From Hofstenia miamia (taxonomy: Eukaryota > Xenacoelomorpha > Acoela), in contig SCFE01000037.1 in the NCBI GenBank assembly GCA_004352715.1, positions 670,370 to 734,369 of the forward strand: 64,000 nucleotides of DNA, written 5' to 3'. The notes beneath the pieces are model-generated. The model did no database searches. It was not told where the DNA came from and saw only the letters and a program-made list of their open reading frames with translations. A program made the position numbers and the translations under genes. Shown here piece after piece: positions 23,390 through 33,663 of this stretch; positions within the stretch are counted from its first letter, which is position 1, and every line of letters begins with the position of its first letter.

Positions 23390-26300
23390 GTTATTTACAT
23401 TTATAATGTTGTCGGCCTCTAAAAAGATATTTAGTGAATTTAATGTTCAGCGTCCTGGGTATTATAATCTAGTTGTAATTGTCATGAATTGTGTGCTAAA
23501 TTGTATCACCTTTTAAACTTAGGGCGATCAGTAACCGTTGAAACAAACGCAAGCATGGACTAGAAGTATCTGGTATTTATAGAATCTGTTGATTTTTTAT
23601 TATTCTATTTAGACTTATAACGAACTGAAGTATTTCTCTTTGGTTTTTTTAAATTCTATCTGTCCCTGAAAAATAGTCTTCATAAACCAAAATGTTACAT
23701 GAACTTCAGGGCCGGTATCTAATACATAATTTTTTTCCATAATAAATAAAGCAAAAAATCTGATGAAATACAATATTTTAGTGTTCAGAGTTATTAAAAA
23801 TAATTACAGGTGGTATACTGAATCACAAAACTACATTTTTGGTGGTAATTGAATAGTGTATATTTTCATATTTGGGTTGGGGTGGTGTGGGTGGGTATAT
23901 TGCATAAGTACGGAAGATTTGTATTCACATTGCAGTAAAAGACGATGTAAAAGAAACCAAAATGTTATAATTCACTATCATTTTAGAGAGTCCGGATAAT
24001 CTACATGAATGTATTGTATCGGGTCATTATGAAAAACACAAAAGTTTATATTAACTATCAAATTTATTTTTGAAAAAAAGCATATATCAAACATCCTTGA
24101 GATTTTAAGTGATATCCTGTATTTCTAAATGTTTATTGGCCCACATTTTAGAAACCATCAAAATGAAGAGATAATTTCAAAAACAAGAATAATTGGTAAA
24201 AATAGTCATAGGCAAACAAGAAACATGATTACAAACAAACGATGAAATTGATTTCTTTTAGTACACATTCTAGGATTATAATATTGAGAATAAAAAGAAA
24301 TTTCTTATTGAATATTTTAATAAATGGTTCATTATCTTCATTCTACAAAATCAAGTAATCAATTACTTATGTTAATTTTAGGCCTCATTTTCAAAAATTA
24401 CCAATTAAACAATTAATTGCACGCTTATATTTTTTTTCTAAACTTTTTCGCATACAAATGTATTGTATAATTCTGAATAAATATATTAACATTTCATTTT
24501 GATGGATCAAGCTATACATTTTGCTAAACAACCATAATTAGACATTTCCGACAAATGAATTGCAACATAGAATGGACATAATGTGAATAATTATATTTGT
24601 TACTTCACTAAAGCCAATTAGCCAAGAAATAAACAATAAAGATGAATTGGATAAAATTTCTCAGCAACTGAAAGATTAGGGGAACGATTACAACCGGACA
24701 TGCCCTGAAATTCAACTAATTAGTTGACTTAATAAGGAATCTAAAATTTAATTAAATAATGTTTGGAACCGAATCTGATTTTTCTGCCGCTGATGCATTC
24801 AAACAATTTTCATTTGGTTGTATATTTACACAAAGTAGTTGGAGAAAACGGAAAATGCTTAGATAACAATATCAATTGAACAATAAACAAACATATAAAG
24901 TAGAAAACACTCACACTAATCCACAGCATAAAAAGTCGTAAAACTGATTTAATTGTCTTCAAGCCAGAATCCGACAAAGGAAGAAAAAAGGCCTAAAATA
25001 TAAATATTATTCAGTTTTTACATAACGAGTGAACAACAATCACACGCTTTGAAAAACCATGTGGTTTTTTAATTGAAAAAATGGTAACATTAAAATGAAA
25101 AGTCTATTTTCTACAAGGTCATGAAATAAGATACATTAACGACAACAATAAAAATATCAAACAGAGAGAAAGAGAGAGAATGCGCTCGATGTCCTTGGCT
25201 TGAGTTTTGGTTATAGAGAAGTGCAAAAGTGGAACGCAATATTCTAATACCGATCTTAATACAGCTATGTAAACGGAGTTTGAAGTAAATTGTGAACTTC
25301 GAAAATCTCTTAGATTTTTACAAATTTGCGACTAAAATTTAACTATGTACTTAAATATAACATTTGAAATGAAATAAATGTCCAATCACACATAAATTTC
25401 TTTGATATAATTGCTAAAAATGAATATCGATAAAGGAAAAATATCACATACATTAAGAATTCTCTATATGTTATAAAATTGAACTGTCCCTTGAGCATCC
25501 GCAAAAATCTTCATTGAATTTATATGAGACTATATATGTATTTAGAAGAACTAAAATATATCGAAATTTGATTAACAAAAATAGAGAAAAGCGTTTACTA
25601 TTTTCGATTCGGTATGAAGAGAAATTAAAACTTTTAAAAAATCGGAATTTTCAAAGAAAAGCATAGTAAATCTTCACAGGTTGAAGAAAGTTCATAAAGT
25701 GGACCCCAGACGAAAGCCTTCTATCTCCTATTTTTTATTTGTTGATAGAATAACAAACGAAAGCTTTGGAAATCGACCATATTCGACCAGAATGTTTGTC
25801 TACAATATTGTTCTTGCTAATTTGATCAGTTCTTGAGTTATGTCAAAATGTTTTTTTGCATGTTCCGATGATATGTTATTGAGAAATCACAGGTGATTAA
25901 AATACACTGGCCGATTTGACTCCCTTCTCTATTTTTAGATATAACTCAGAGACCGTATTTTTAAATAAACTATTTTTACATAACTTTTTGAATTAACTTG
26001 TTCTACAAACTTTGACAAAAAATTATGCAGATAGGATCAAGGGTTTCAAAGTTATAGCAATTTAAAAGAACATGAAAAACGGACATTTTTTGAGAGCTTC
26101 AAAAATAACAATTTTATATGTAAAGGCTATAAATTAAATCCAATTTTCAGCGCAAAATTAAATTAAATGTTTATGTTTTATTTACATTATAGGCTTTTCT
26201 CTTGATTCATTTTTAGTAGTATTTCTAACATTTTGTGTCAATAATGAGAATTTTACAAAATCTACGCATCAAACTAGAATACGAAGTATTCGTGATGAAT

Positions 26301-26403
26301 CTCTAAATTAGAAGTCAAGCATTGCTAGTCTGTTTCATTGGCTTAGCTAAATTTATATGCATACGAAGTCTGCTTATATTATAATTCAAAGAGCAATATT
26401 TTT
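23390..26403. other. AT-rich spacer, no gene seen
   Basis: About 3 kb without a supported frame. It includes a GT-rich patch at 23875-23900 and a GAGA run at 25163-25180. The right end of the P-type element should lie somewhere near 23.4-24.1 kb but was not identified. Confidence 0.4.
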
Positions 26404-27231
26404 TTAACCCTAAACGCACTGAGGGGGTCGGATTCGCCCCATGTGGTTTTGTCCATAACTTGTTAAGGGTCATTGTTGTCAAAAAATATTAGGGTGACAA
26501 AAATTTTTGCAGTGGCGAAATCGCTATATATTTTTGTACTGAAATCAGTTTTTATTGGTTTGTGGTCCCTGGGCCCAATGTAGCAAGAAAATATTGACAA
26601 GAAATAGTCTATTTTATAAAACAAGGTGCTGTGGTGAAAATCAATGTCATACTTTCATCGGGAGAGGGGCCAGGGGTTAAACTGAAACAAGAAAATTATG
26701 AAATTTTCATTTGGTGCTATTTTTTAATACAGTAGGACAATAATGACTAATGAACTTAATACATATATTATTGTGTTACTTATTTTATTTTTGAAACATA
26801 AATCAAGATTATTCCATTGACTATATTTCTAATTTATACATTCATTTTTAGAAATATCAAAATTATTAAAATGGCTGCATGATTACGTAATACTGGCTGA
26901 CCTTGAGTGTATTTTTTATTTTCCTGTTAGAGTAAGTCTTTGAAAATAACCAGAAGGAACTTGAACAAAGTAAACCGTTTCATTATATTTTTAATGCTCA
27001 ATTAATCTATGTTCTTTTTCACCATTATTTTTCCAAAAGAATGTGACGTCACAACTTCCTTTGCATATAAAATCGAAAGCAATGAGTATATTCTTTTGAA
27101 AATTGGCCCAAATGTGATGAAATGTTGTTGCTTACAGACCTCAGTATGATGTCATGTTTACTCTGGTATGACACTACATGTTTTCTGGTGCTTGTGCTTA
27201 TTTAAGTAACTGTAATTCTCGTATTGCTCAT

Positions 27232-27240
27232 TTTATATTA
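27232..27240 (+). promoter_or_regulatory. TATA-like box of the 5' LTR
   Basis: TTTATATTA. The distance to 27258-27262 is about 25-30 bases, so the predicted RNA start coincides with the beginning of the segment complementary to the priming site. The equivalent in the 3' LTR is 32113-32121. Confidence 0.5.
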
Positions 27241-27257
27241 GTAACAATGTGACTGAA

Positions 27258-27274
27258 AAGCTTATAAGAATAAA
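27258..27274 (+). other. predicted RNA 5' end segment complementary to the priming site
   Basis: AAGCTTATAAGAATAAA. It is the exact reverse complement of 27326-27342, 17 of 17 bases. It includes the AATAAA polyadenylation signal, placing it in R. The loop between the two arms would be 51 nt. Confidence 0.7.
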
Positions 27275-27325
27275 GCTAATTTATGCTTATTGTATTACTT
27301 AGTTGATATTCGGAATTTATCACAA

Positions 27326-27342
27326 TTTATTCTTATAAGCTT
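27326..27342 (+). other. self-priming primer-binding site
   Basis: TTTATTCTTATAAGCTT starts one base after the LTR, where a retrotransposon's primer-binding site lies. It does not begin TGG, so it does not look like a site for an intact tRNA 3' end. Tf1 of fission yeast and the Tf1/sushi group prime reverse transcription with the 5' end of their own RNA annealed at this position. The 17-base complementarity here fits that mechanism. The inference has not been tested. Confidence 0.62.
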
Positions 27343-27350
27343 AATTCCCA

Positions 27351-28027
27351 ATGTCAACTCCACCGCCGGTTACATCGACAACGTTGGATGCTCGGTTGTT
27401 CAAGTCAATCCTGCCTGATCGTCCCTCTGAAGCTGAATTTGTGTTGTTGGTCCAGATAATTTCCAGTTGGTTCAGCATGCTTCTGATTTCGATGCCGCTT
27501 TGAATCTTTTGGAGAATCGATTCAAGAAATCATTATGCGACGTTATAGACTACGCTCTAGAAACCAAGGTCCTCGCGAATCTATCGAGGAATACGTTTCG
27601 GCGCTGAAGGTGCTCAAGAACAAATGCGAACTGGAAGATCAAACAGCCTTGGCGTATGGTGATGAAATGGTAGCGGATGCCTTTGTTTCTGGACTAAGCA
27701 ACGATGTCGTGTGTGAACGGTTGCTTGAATCTGATGATCTCAGTTTGGATAAGCGGTATGAGAAAGCTCTTGCAGTTGAACTTGCCATGAAACATTCTCA
27801 TGAACTTAATAGTGCTGTAATGACGCAAACCGCTGCTGCTGGTGTTGCTGCTCCAGGTAGTTCGAAGAAAAGCTGCTCTTATTGTGGTGGAGAAAGTCAT
27901 CCACGAGCCAAATGTCAAGCTGCTAATGCGAAATGCTACAACTGCAATCGAATTGGTCATTTTAAGAGCTGTTGCAGGAAGTCAGCAAAGTCTTGGAGTT
28001 CTGTTAAGAGGAAACTTCAAATGCGGT
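27351..28027 (+). pseudogene. gag with two CCHC zinc knuckles, frameshifted
   Basis: An ATG nine bases after the priming site opens a short frame (MSTPPPVTSTTLDARLFKSI) that stops by about 27503. The gag-like frame continues shifted from about 27480 and is listed from 27535. The capsid C-terminal pattern is present (ESIEEYVSALKVLKNKCELE), followed by CSYCGGESHPRAKC and CYNCNRIGHFKSCC, two CX2CX4HX4C nucleic-acid-binding knuckles near the C terminus. The protein would package element RNA. The frameshift between the N-terminal part and the capsid makes it non-functional as read. The gypsy-like gag layout agrees with the downstream pol order. Confidence 0.72.
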
Positions 28028-28070
28028 AATTTCCGGAAGCAGTACAGTGGAGCTATCTCTGGATAGGATT

Positions 28071-28220
28071 AATACTGTTTGTTTGATAGATACTGGATCT
28101 GGTGAGTCTTTCGTGGATCTTTCGTTTGTGAAGAATCATCATTTCAGCTATTCTCCATCTGCTGATAACGCAGTAATACTCCCCAACAAGCAGAAGGCTG
28201 TGGTGTACGGTAGGAGTTAA
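28071..28220 (+). pseudogene. retrotransposon protease remnant
   Basis: An aspartic-protease start, VCLIDTGSGESFVDLSF, with the catalytic D-T-G at 28089-28097, in a different frame from gag. The frame closes at 28220, before the second conserved block. GMDFLKRHGDITL, the usual ILGxDFLxxxG end of the protease, appears in the next frame from about 28275. A frameshift therefore splits the domain. Confidence 0.6.
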
Positions 28221-28252
28221 ATGGTAATCAATTCCAGACTCAAATTAAAATC

Positions 28253-29411
28253 ATGGATCTGTTTGTTCCAATGATTCTTGGTATGGATTTCCTTAAACGG
28301 CATGGTGACATCACGTTGAAATTGCACGGTGATGAAAAAGTGATTCGGCTTGCTTCAGTCAGTGGAGGCAAAATTCAACCAATCTCTTCATTCGGTGATT
28401 CTCTCCCGGCTATTGAATCTCAAAAATCAATCCGAACGAATGGTATTATTACTGAATCTGTTAGTCCATGGCGTGCTCAGGTGTGTGTAGTGAAGAAGGG
28501 TGATAAGAAACATCTTTGCATTGATTACAGCGAAACTGTGAATTTGTTCACAGAGACTGATGCATTTCCAGTTTCTGATGCAGAAGAAATGGCGAAGGAA
28601 GTTTCAAAGGGGAGATATTTTTCCAAGTTGGATTTGAAAGCTGCTTACCATCATATCCCAATTCCTGCGTCAGAACGAAAATTCACTGCATTTGAAGCTG
28701 ATTGTAAATTGTTTGAGTTTTGTTATTTGCCTTTTGGTTTTCAGCCGATTTATGAACAAGGTTATTTCTGATAATAATCTAGATGATATCATTGTTGTGG
28801 GTAACATTAAGGAGGAACAAGATTTTCGCCTTAGGCAACTAGAGGAAGCCATGAAAAACAACAAGTTGACGATTAACACTAACAAAAACTGTTATGGAGT
28901 ACAATCAATTTCATATATTGGATTCCAGATCCAGCATATGAAGTACGGACCTGATCCCAAGAGGTTGAAGGGCCTAATGGATTACCCAGTTCCGAAAACT
29001 AAAAAGGGTCTAGGAAAATTGATTGGACTTTTTGTTTACTGCTCAAAATGGATACGAATTTTTTCAGAGAAATGTGCTGTCCTAAGAGAGGAATGGCCCC
29101 TGACTCAGAAAGGCCTCGATACTATTCAAATGCTAAAAGACGAAATGTCGAAAGCGGTACTGTCAGTCCCGGAACCTTGCATTCCCCTGATTGTATCTAC
29201 ATATGCAAGTCAAGTTGCTATTAGTGGAACCCTCACGCAACTAGATAGACCTATAGCATTCTTCAGTAGAAAATTGAGTCAGTCGAGTGTTTACGAAAAT
29301 TTCTACCTATGCTCGTTGGAAAAAAGTCCAGTATTAGAACGGATCAGAAATCCCTACAATATATCTTTGGTCACAAGAAACGATCCAAAATCAAAAATGA
29401 TAAAATTTTGA
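28253..29411 (+). pseudogene. reverse transcriptase and RNase H, deleted and frameshifted
   Basis: The first piece (28253-28771) carries the RT N-terminal blocks: ITESVSPWRAQVCVVKKGDK, then GRYFSKLDLKAAYHHIPI with the motif A aspartate and FCYLPFGF. It then breaks. The second piece (from about 28755 to 29411) resumes at LDDIIVVG, with the YxDD tyrosine replaced by N. It continues through the thumb and connection (KNCYGVQSISYIGFQIQHM) and an RNase H start (RPIAFFSRKLSQSS). The roughly 50 residues between PFGF and LDD, including motif B, are missing, so polymerase activity is lost. YLDD-type palm followed by RNase H and integrase is the Ty3/gypsy order. Confidence 0.75.
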
Positions 29412-29488
29412 GATGGAAACTAGAACTTTGCGAATACAAATACGATATCGAGTATAAACCTGGTTAGGCGAATCAATGTGCAGATGCA

Positions 29489-30300
29489 TTGTCCCGTTGT
29501 GGAGCAGTTTCTGGGAAAGATGCACTTAATTTGATGCGTTTACATAGAGAGATCGGTCACCCTGGCATTGCTAGACTGACACATTATTGCAAGACTAAGA
29601 ATTTGCCCTATTCTGTCAAAGATATAAAAGATGTTATTAATAGTTGCGATATCTGTAAAAGTCAGAAACCTCGTTTTTTCAACCCTTTCCAACCCGATAT
29701 TATTGAAAGCATACGTCCTGTAGACAAACTATTAGTTGATTTTGTTGGACTTATCTCCTATACTAATGATAAGTACTCACGGTATTCATTTGCCTTTCCA
29801 TGTAGAAACATTGACACGAACACGGTTATCACACATTTGAGAGGGCTATTTTCGATGTTCGGACTGCCTTAAGCTATACACAGTGATCGATGAGGAGCCT
29901 TTGAATCACAGCAGTTTCGAAAGTTTGTGTTAAACCTTGGTATTGCTAAAACAAGGACTACACCGTACAGGCCACAGTCCAATGGTAAATGTGAGAAGAT
30001 GAACGGAACGTTGCTGAGAACTATCAATTTGTTTCTACAGGATCGAGGTAGATGTAAAAGAAATTAGCAAGAAGTTCTTCCCGAGTCCCTGGCAAGTATC
30101 CGTGGTCTATTATGCACTGCTATCAACGATACTCCTCATAATAGATTCTTAACTTTCAAAAGGAGATCCTCTGCTGGCATGTCCATCCCTGATTATCTTC
30201 TGTCTCATGGATATGTTTATCTCAAACGACATGTTCGAGCGAAAGGTGATCCAGTTGTGGAAAGGGTGTTCCTCATGGAAACGATTTCGCCTTAATTTGC
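29489..30300 (+). pseudogene. integrase remnant (copy A)
   Basis: It opens with an HHCC zinc finger (HREIGHPGIARLTHY, then SCDICKSQK). The catalytic core starts at DKLLVDFVG (first Asp). The frame stops at 29870-29872; the second Asp (SDR) and the third-acidic region (RPQSNGKCEKMNG) follow in shifted frames with further stops. The C-terminal part (HVRAKGDPVVERVFLMETIS) runs to about 30300. From 29924 on, the sequence is the same as 31234-31702. The D,D,E order is gypsy-like; no chromodomain was seen. Confidence 0.68.
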
Positions 30301-30392
30301 TCGGATTCAGCATAATTCAGGACAGATGTCCACGGTTTCGACGAATCATATCGCGCCATCCGCCTCAAGAATGGTAGAAGCAGCTCCAGAAC

Positions 30393-31089
30393 CCTTGGTA
30401 TTGCTAAGACAAGGACTACACCGTACAGGCCATAGTCCAATGGTAAATGTGAAAGGATGAATGGAACATTGCTAAGAACAATCAATTTGTTTCTACAGGA
30501 TCGAGGCAGATGTAAAAGAAATTGGCAAGAATTTGTTCACAAGTCCCTGGCAAGCATCCGTGGTCTATTATGCACTGCTGTCCTAATAATAGATTCTTCA
30601 GTTTCAAAAAGGATCCTCTGCTAGCATGTCCATCCCTGATTATCTTCTGTCTCCTGGATATGTTTATCTCAAGCGACATGTTTGAGTGAAAGGTGATCCA
30701 GTTGTGGAGAAGGTGTTCCTCATGGAAAAGATTTCCCCTTATTTTGCTCGGACCCAGCATGATTCACGAGAGATTTCCACGGTTTCGACTAATCATATCG
30801 CGCCATCCACCTCAAGAATTGTAGAAGCAGCTCCAGAACTAGATGATGTTGATACCTTTGTAAATATTGGTCCCGAAGTTATTACTCAATCACAGCCTCC
30901 TACCGAACCTGATAGTCATTTGCAACCAATTGTTCATGAAAACCAGACGAAGGAAAGAATGAGCCTGATCCAGGTGATGCAAACAACGCGATCAACCGTC
31001 ATCCCCATCAGGGATTCCAGTGTTGAGACGATCGACTCGAATTATTAAAGAACCCACTAGGCTCAACTATGGAAAAAAGGGTGGAGGAA
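30393..31089 (+). pseudogene. diverged second copy of the integrase-to-PPT segment (copy B)
   Basis: It starts abruptly inside the integrase core (CTTGGTATTGCTAAGACAAGG) and repeats 29935 onward with many substitutions and small deletions. It continues into a proline/serine-rich tail (PTEPDSHLQPIVHENQTKER) and a polypurine tract, then the deleted LTR at 31090-31173. Because it differs clearly from copies A and C, it is a separate, older insertion product or a diverged allele, not a simple assembly duplicate. Confidence 0.6.
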
Positions 31090-31172
31090 TGTGATGAAAT
31101 GTTGTTGCTTACAGGCCTCAGTACAATTTCATGTTTACTCTGGTATTACTTAGTTGATATTCGGAATTTATC

Positions 31173-31173
<1 letters not shown>
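31090..31173 (+). repeat. internally deleted LTR (84 of 212 bp)
   Basis: It keeps the first ~55 bases (TGTGATGAAATG..TCTGG) and the last ~29 (TACTTAGTTGATATTCGGAA...TCA) of the LTR. The middle, including TATA and AATAAA, is lost. The junction lies at a shared GTAT, suggesting a microhomology-mediated deletion. A (TA)n tract follows immediately. Confidence 0.7.
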
Positions 31174-31219
<46 letters not shown>

Positions 31220-31220
31220 A
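31174..31220. repeat. (TA)n microsatellite
   Basis: TA repeats with one TTTA interruption between the deleted LTR and the single N at 31233. A low-complexity tract like this is a likely cause of the break in assembly. Confidence 0.9.
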
Positions 31221-31233
31221 CTTTGTTTACTTN

Positions 31234-31993
31234 TTTGTGTTAAACCTTGGTATTGCTAAAACAAGGACTACACCGTACAGGCCACAGTCCAATGGTAAAT
31301 GTGAGAAGATGAACGGAACGTTGCTGAGAACTATCAATTTGTTTCTACAGGATCGAGGTAGATGTAAAAGAAATTAGCAAGAAGTTCTTCCCGAGTCCCT
31401 GGCAAGTATCCGTGGTCTATTATGCACTGCTATCAACGATACTCCTCATAATAGATTCTTAACTTTCAAAAGGAGATCCTCTGCTGGCATGTCCATCCCT
31501 GATTATCTTCTGTCTCATGGATATGTTTATCTCAAACGACATGTTCGAGCGAAAGGTGATCCAGTTGTGGAAAGGGTGTTCCTCATGGAAACGATTTCGC
31601 CTTAATTTGCTCGGATTCAGCATAATTCAGGACAGATGTCCACGGTTTCGACGAATCATATCGCGCCATCCGCCTCAAGAATGGTAGAAGCAGCTCCAGA
31701 ACTAGATGATGTTGATACCTTTGTAAATATTGGTCCCGAAGTTATTACTCAATCACAGCCTCCTACCGAACCTGATAGTCATTTGCAACCAATTGTTCCC
31801 GAAAACCAGACGAAGGAAAGAGATTAGCCTGATCCAGGTGATGCGATTTGTGATGCCCCAGCATCTATACCGGATAGATCTCTGAAACAATGCGATCAAC
31901 CGTCGTCCCCATCAGGGATTCCAGTGTTGCGACGATCGACTCGAATAATGAAAGAACCCAGTAGACTCAACTATGGAAAAAAGGGTGGGGGAA
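31234..31993 (+). pseudogene. third copy of the integrase-to-PPT segment (copy C)
   Basis: 31234-31702 repeats 29924-30392 with no difference noticed over 469 bp and starts right after the lone N at 31233. It continues past that point through the tail (DVDTFVNIGPEVITQSQPPT) to a stop at 31825-31827. It then runs in other frames to the polypurine tract at about 31976-31991 and the intact 3' LTR. The identity and the N indicate that A and C are the same DNA assembled twice. Confidence 0.65.
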
Positions 31994-32205
31994 TGTGATG
32001 AAATGTTGTTGCTTACAGACCTCAGTATGATGTCATGTTTACTCTGGTATGACACTACATGTTTTCTGGTGCTTGTGCTTATTTAAGTAACTGTAATTCT
32101 CGTATTGCTCATTTTATATTAGTAACAATGTGACTGAAAAGCTTATAAGAATAAAGCTAATTTATGCTTATTGTATTACTTAGTTGATATTCGGAATTTA
32201 TCACA
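31994..32205 (+). repeat. 3' LTR
   Basis: Matches 27113-27324 at a constant offset of 4881, including TATA (32113-32121) and AATAAA (32150-32155). It is preceded by the polypurine run GGAAAAAAGGGTGGGGGAA. Confidence 0.88.
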
Positions 32206-32327
32206 TCTTACACTGTACTAAACCTCATTATTTTCACTTTAATAGTTTTGAAATAAGAGAAAGGGAGCGATTCGCCCCTCCCTCAGTGCTTTATTGACAT
32301 TTTATGCCCCAGCGCGCTTAGGGTTAA

Positions 32328-33297
32328 ACTTGCGCTCTCATGTGATTGAATATACTATAAACATCTACATTTAGTCAGTAAATCACAATATACCTATTCG
32401 ATCTACTCTGTTAATATTTTTAGTTGATATTTGTCAAAATTAGAATCGGTGGAGTTTGAATTTAAATTATGAAAAAGTGAGACGCTGGTTGAGTATGTTA
32501 AAAGGGCCGGATATACCTTAGTAACAGTTCGTCAAGCATTGTTTATCGATTCTTCACTGTAGCTGTCGACAGTAATGGCATAAATGGTGACTGATTAAAC
32601 CTCTGCCATTTGGGGTAGGGTTTATTAAAATGTTGTTTAGAGAGACATCCTGTATGACAATGGAAAATTGTGCAAAACAAAAATGTCCTGAATAACTCAA
32701 AAACTTAGCATGCATTTCAACCGGATTTGAAAGCCGCTTTTAACTATCGTGGCAAGATTGCACAGAAAGCTAGCATTTTATTGCGTTAATTAAACAAAGA
32801 ACGACAATTGTCTTTTAAGCAAGGATTCTTTCTTATATGTTTGCTCCAATTTGTGTTTATTTTCAAAAGAAACTGTTTAATCAAATAACTCAGTTTAATA
32901 AATTGTTATAAACGGAAATTGAATTTTGGGAAAATTTATAAGATTACTTTGTGAACGTTTAATGCACAAATAAGTTTATTGATTTCATTTGCTTTGCTAT
33001 TGTAGAATATTCTAAGCGAAATACCTGAGAAAATTAAAATTAAATGGATTTCTACAAGCAAGGTATTTACAAAGTATAGCACTGAACACATTATTATCGA
33101 AACATTTTCTTAAATTTAGCCCCCTTGCTGCTATAATGTACACTAAAAAGTAGGAAAAATAGAATTTGTATCACTCACAGCATATCGTCGGTTGAAAGTT
33201 CGAGTAGAATACATATAAACTACATTTCTGCTGAAATAATATTTGATAAAAGTTAAAATAATTTTTAGAAGAAAGTTAGATTAAAGTTTAAAAAATG
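32328..33297. other. AT-rich spacer, no gene seen
   Basis: No supported feature. Confidence 0.35.
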
Positions 33298-33655
33298 TAA
33301 GGATGGGATCCGATTAGTGAATTGAATATACCGGTTAGCGGATATCTTGATTGCCGGATACCGGATAATATATTGTTCAATTACTGAAAAACGACCGAAT
33401 TTCTCAATTAATACCTACCTCTTGCGGATGGTAATAAATAAATATTTTGACCATATTAAATAGAATACATCCTGATATGTCAGAAAACCATATCATGGAA
33501 AAATATAGCTTTTTCCTCGAAAATTACATTTAAACAAGTTTCATCTCAGAATATGTTATCCGGTAAAATCTGGTAAACAAGTTAAATTTTACCGCATAAC
33601 GGAAATCCGGATCCGGTTGTGTAATTGCCGAATACAAGATTCCGGCGCATCCTTA
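33298..33655. mobile_element. hAT-like MITE
   Basis: The left end TAAGGATGGGATCCG and the reverse complement of the right end TAAGGATGCGCCGGAATC are imperfect inverted ends of the (C/T)AGGGATGC type. The flanks AAAAAATG (33290-33297) and GAAAAATG (33656-33663) match at seven of eight positions, a hAT-sized target duplication. The interior repeats CCGGATA/GGATATC-like motifs in both orientations. No coding capacity. Confidence 0.55.
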
Positions 33656-33663
33656 GAAAAATG

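Larger units (their letters stand above)
27113..27324 (+). repeat. 5' LTR
   Basis: 212 bp, TGTGATGAAATG...TTTATCACA with a 6-bp terminal inverted repeat. It contains a TATA-like box, an AATAAA signal at 27269-27274 and the self-complementary R segment at 27258-27274. The copy at 31994-32205 appears essentially identical by eye, which suggests recent insertion although the coding region is broken. Confidence 0.88.
27113..32205 (+). mobile_element. Ty3/gypsy-type LTR retrotransposon, defective
   Basis: Two 212-bp LTRs (27113-27324 and 31994-32205) beginning TGTGAT and ending ATCACA enclose remnants of gag, protease, RT, RNase H and integrase in gypsy order. A polypurine tract sits directly before the 3' LTR. 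No canonical tRNA primer site (TGG...) follows the 5' LTR; instead there is a 17-base match to the LTR itself. The expected 4-6 bp target duplication is absent (CCAAA left, TCTTA right). Gag, pol and integrase all carry stops, frameshifts or deletions. The 3' half contains three versions of the integrase-to-PPT segment, one flanking a single N, so the true length is shorter than it appears. The nearest lineage cannot be named safely. Confidence 0.85.
26408..32323. mobile_element. piggyBac-like element, copy 2, split by an LTR retrotransposon
   Basis: TTAA at 26404-26407 precedes CCCTAAACGCACTGAGG, and CGCGCTTAGGG at 32313-32323 precedes TTAA at 32324-32327, a clean piggyBac-type target duplication. 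The halves 26408-27112 and 32206-32323 align, inverted, to the element at 6608-7626. They share the GGGCCCAGGGACCACAAACC block and the AAAATGTCAATAA..GCACTGAG subterminal stretch. Removing the LTR element leaves about 823 bp with no coding capacity. The GAATCGC(T)CCC motif lies inside both ends. Superfamily is assigned from TTAA plus the CCC end. Confidence 0.78.

Noticed and set aside
27325-27345. Canonical tRNA primer-binding site
   Set aside because: The sequence after the LTR does not start with TGG and I could not match it to a tRNA 3' end; self-complementarity to the LTR explains it better.
27694-27960. Minus-strand frame over gag
   Set aside because: Shadow of the plus-strand gag frame that contains both zinc knuckles.
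31069-31377. 102-codon frame spanning the TA repeat
   Set aside because: It reads through a microsatellite and an N and joins unrelated pieces of retrotransposon.
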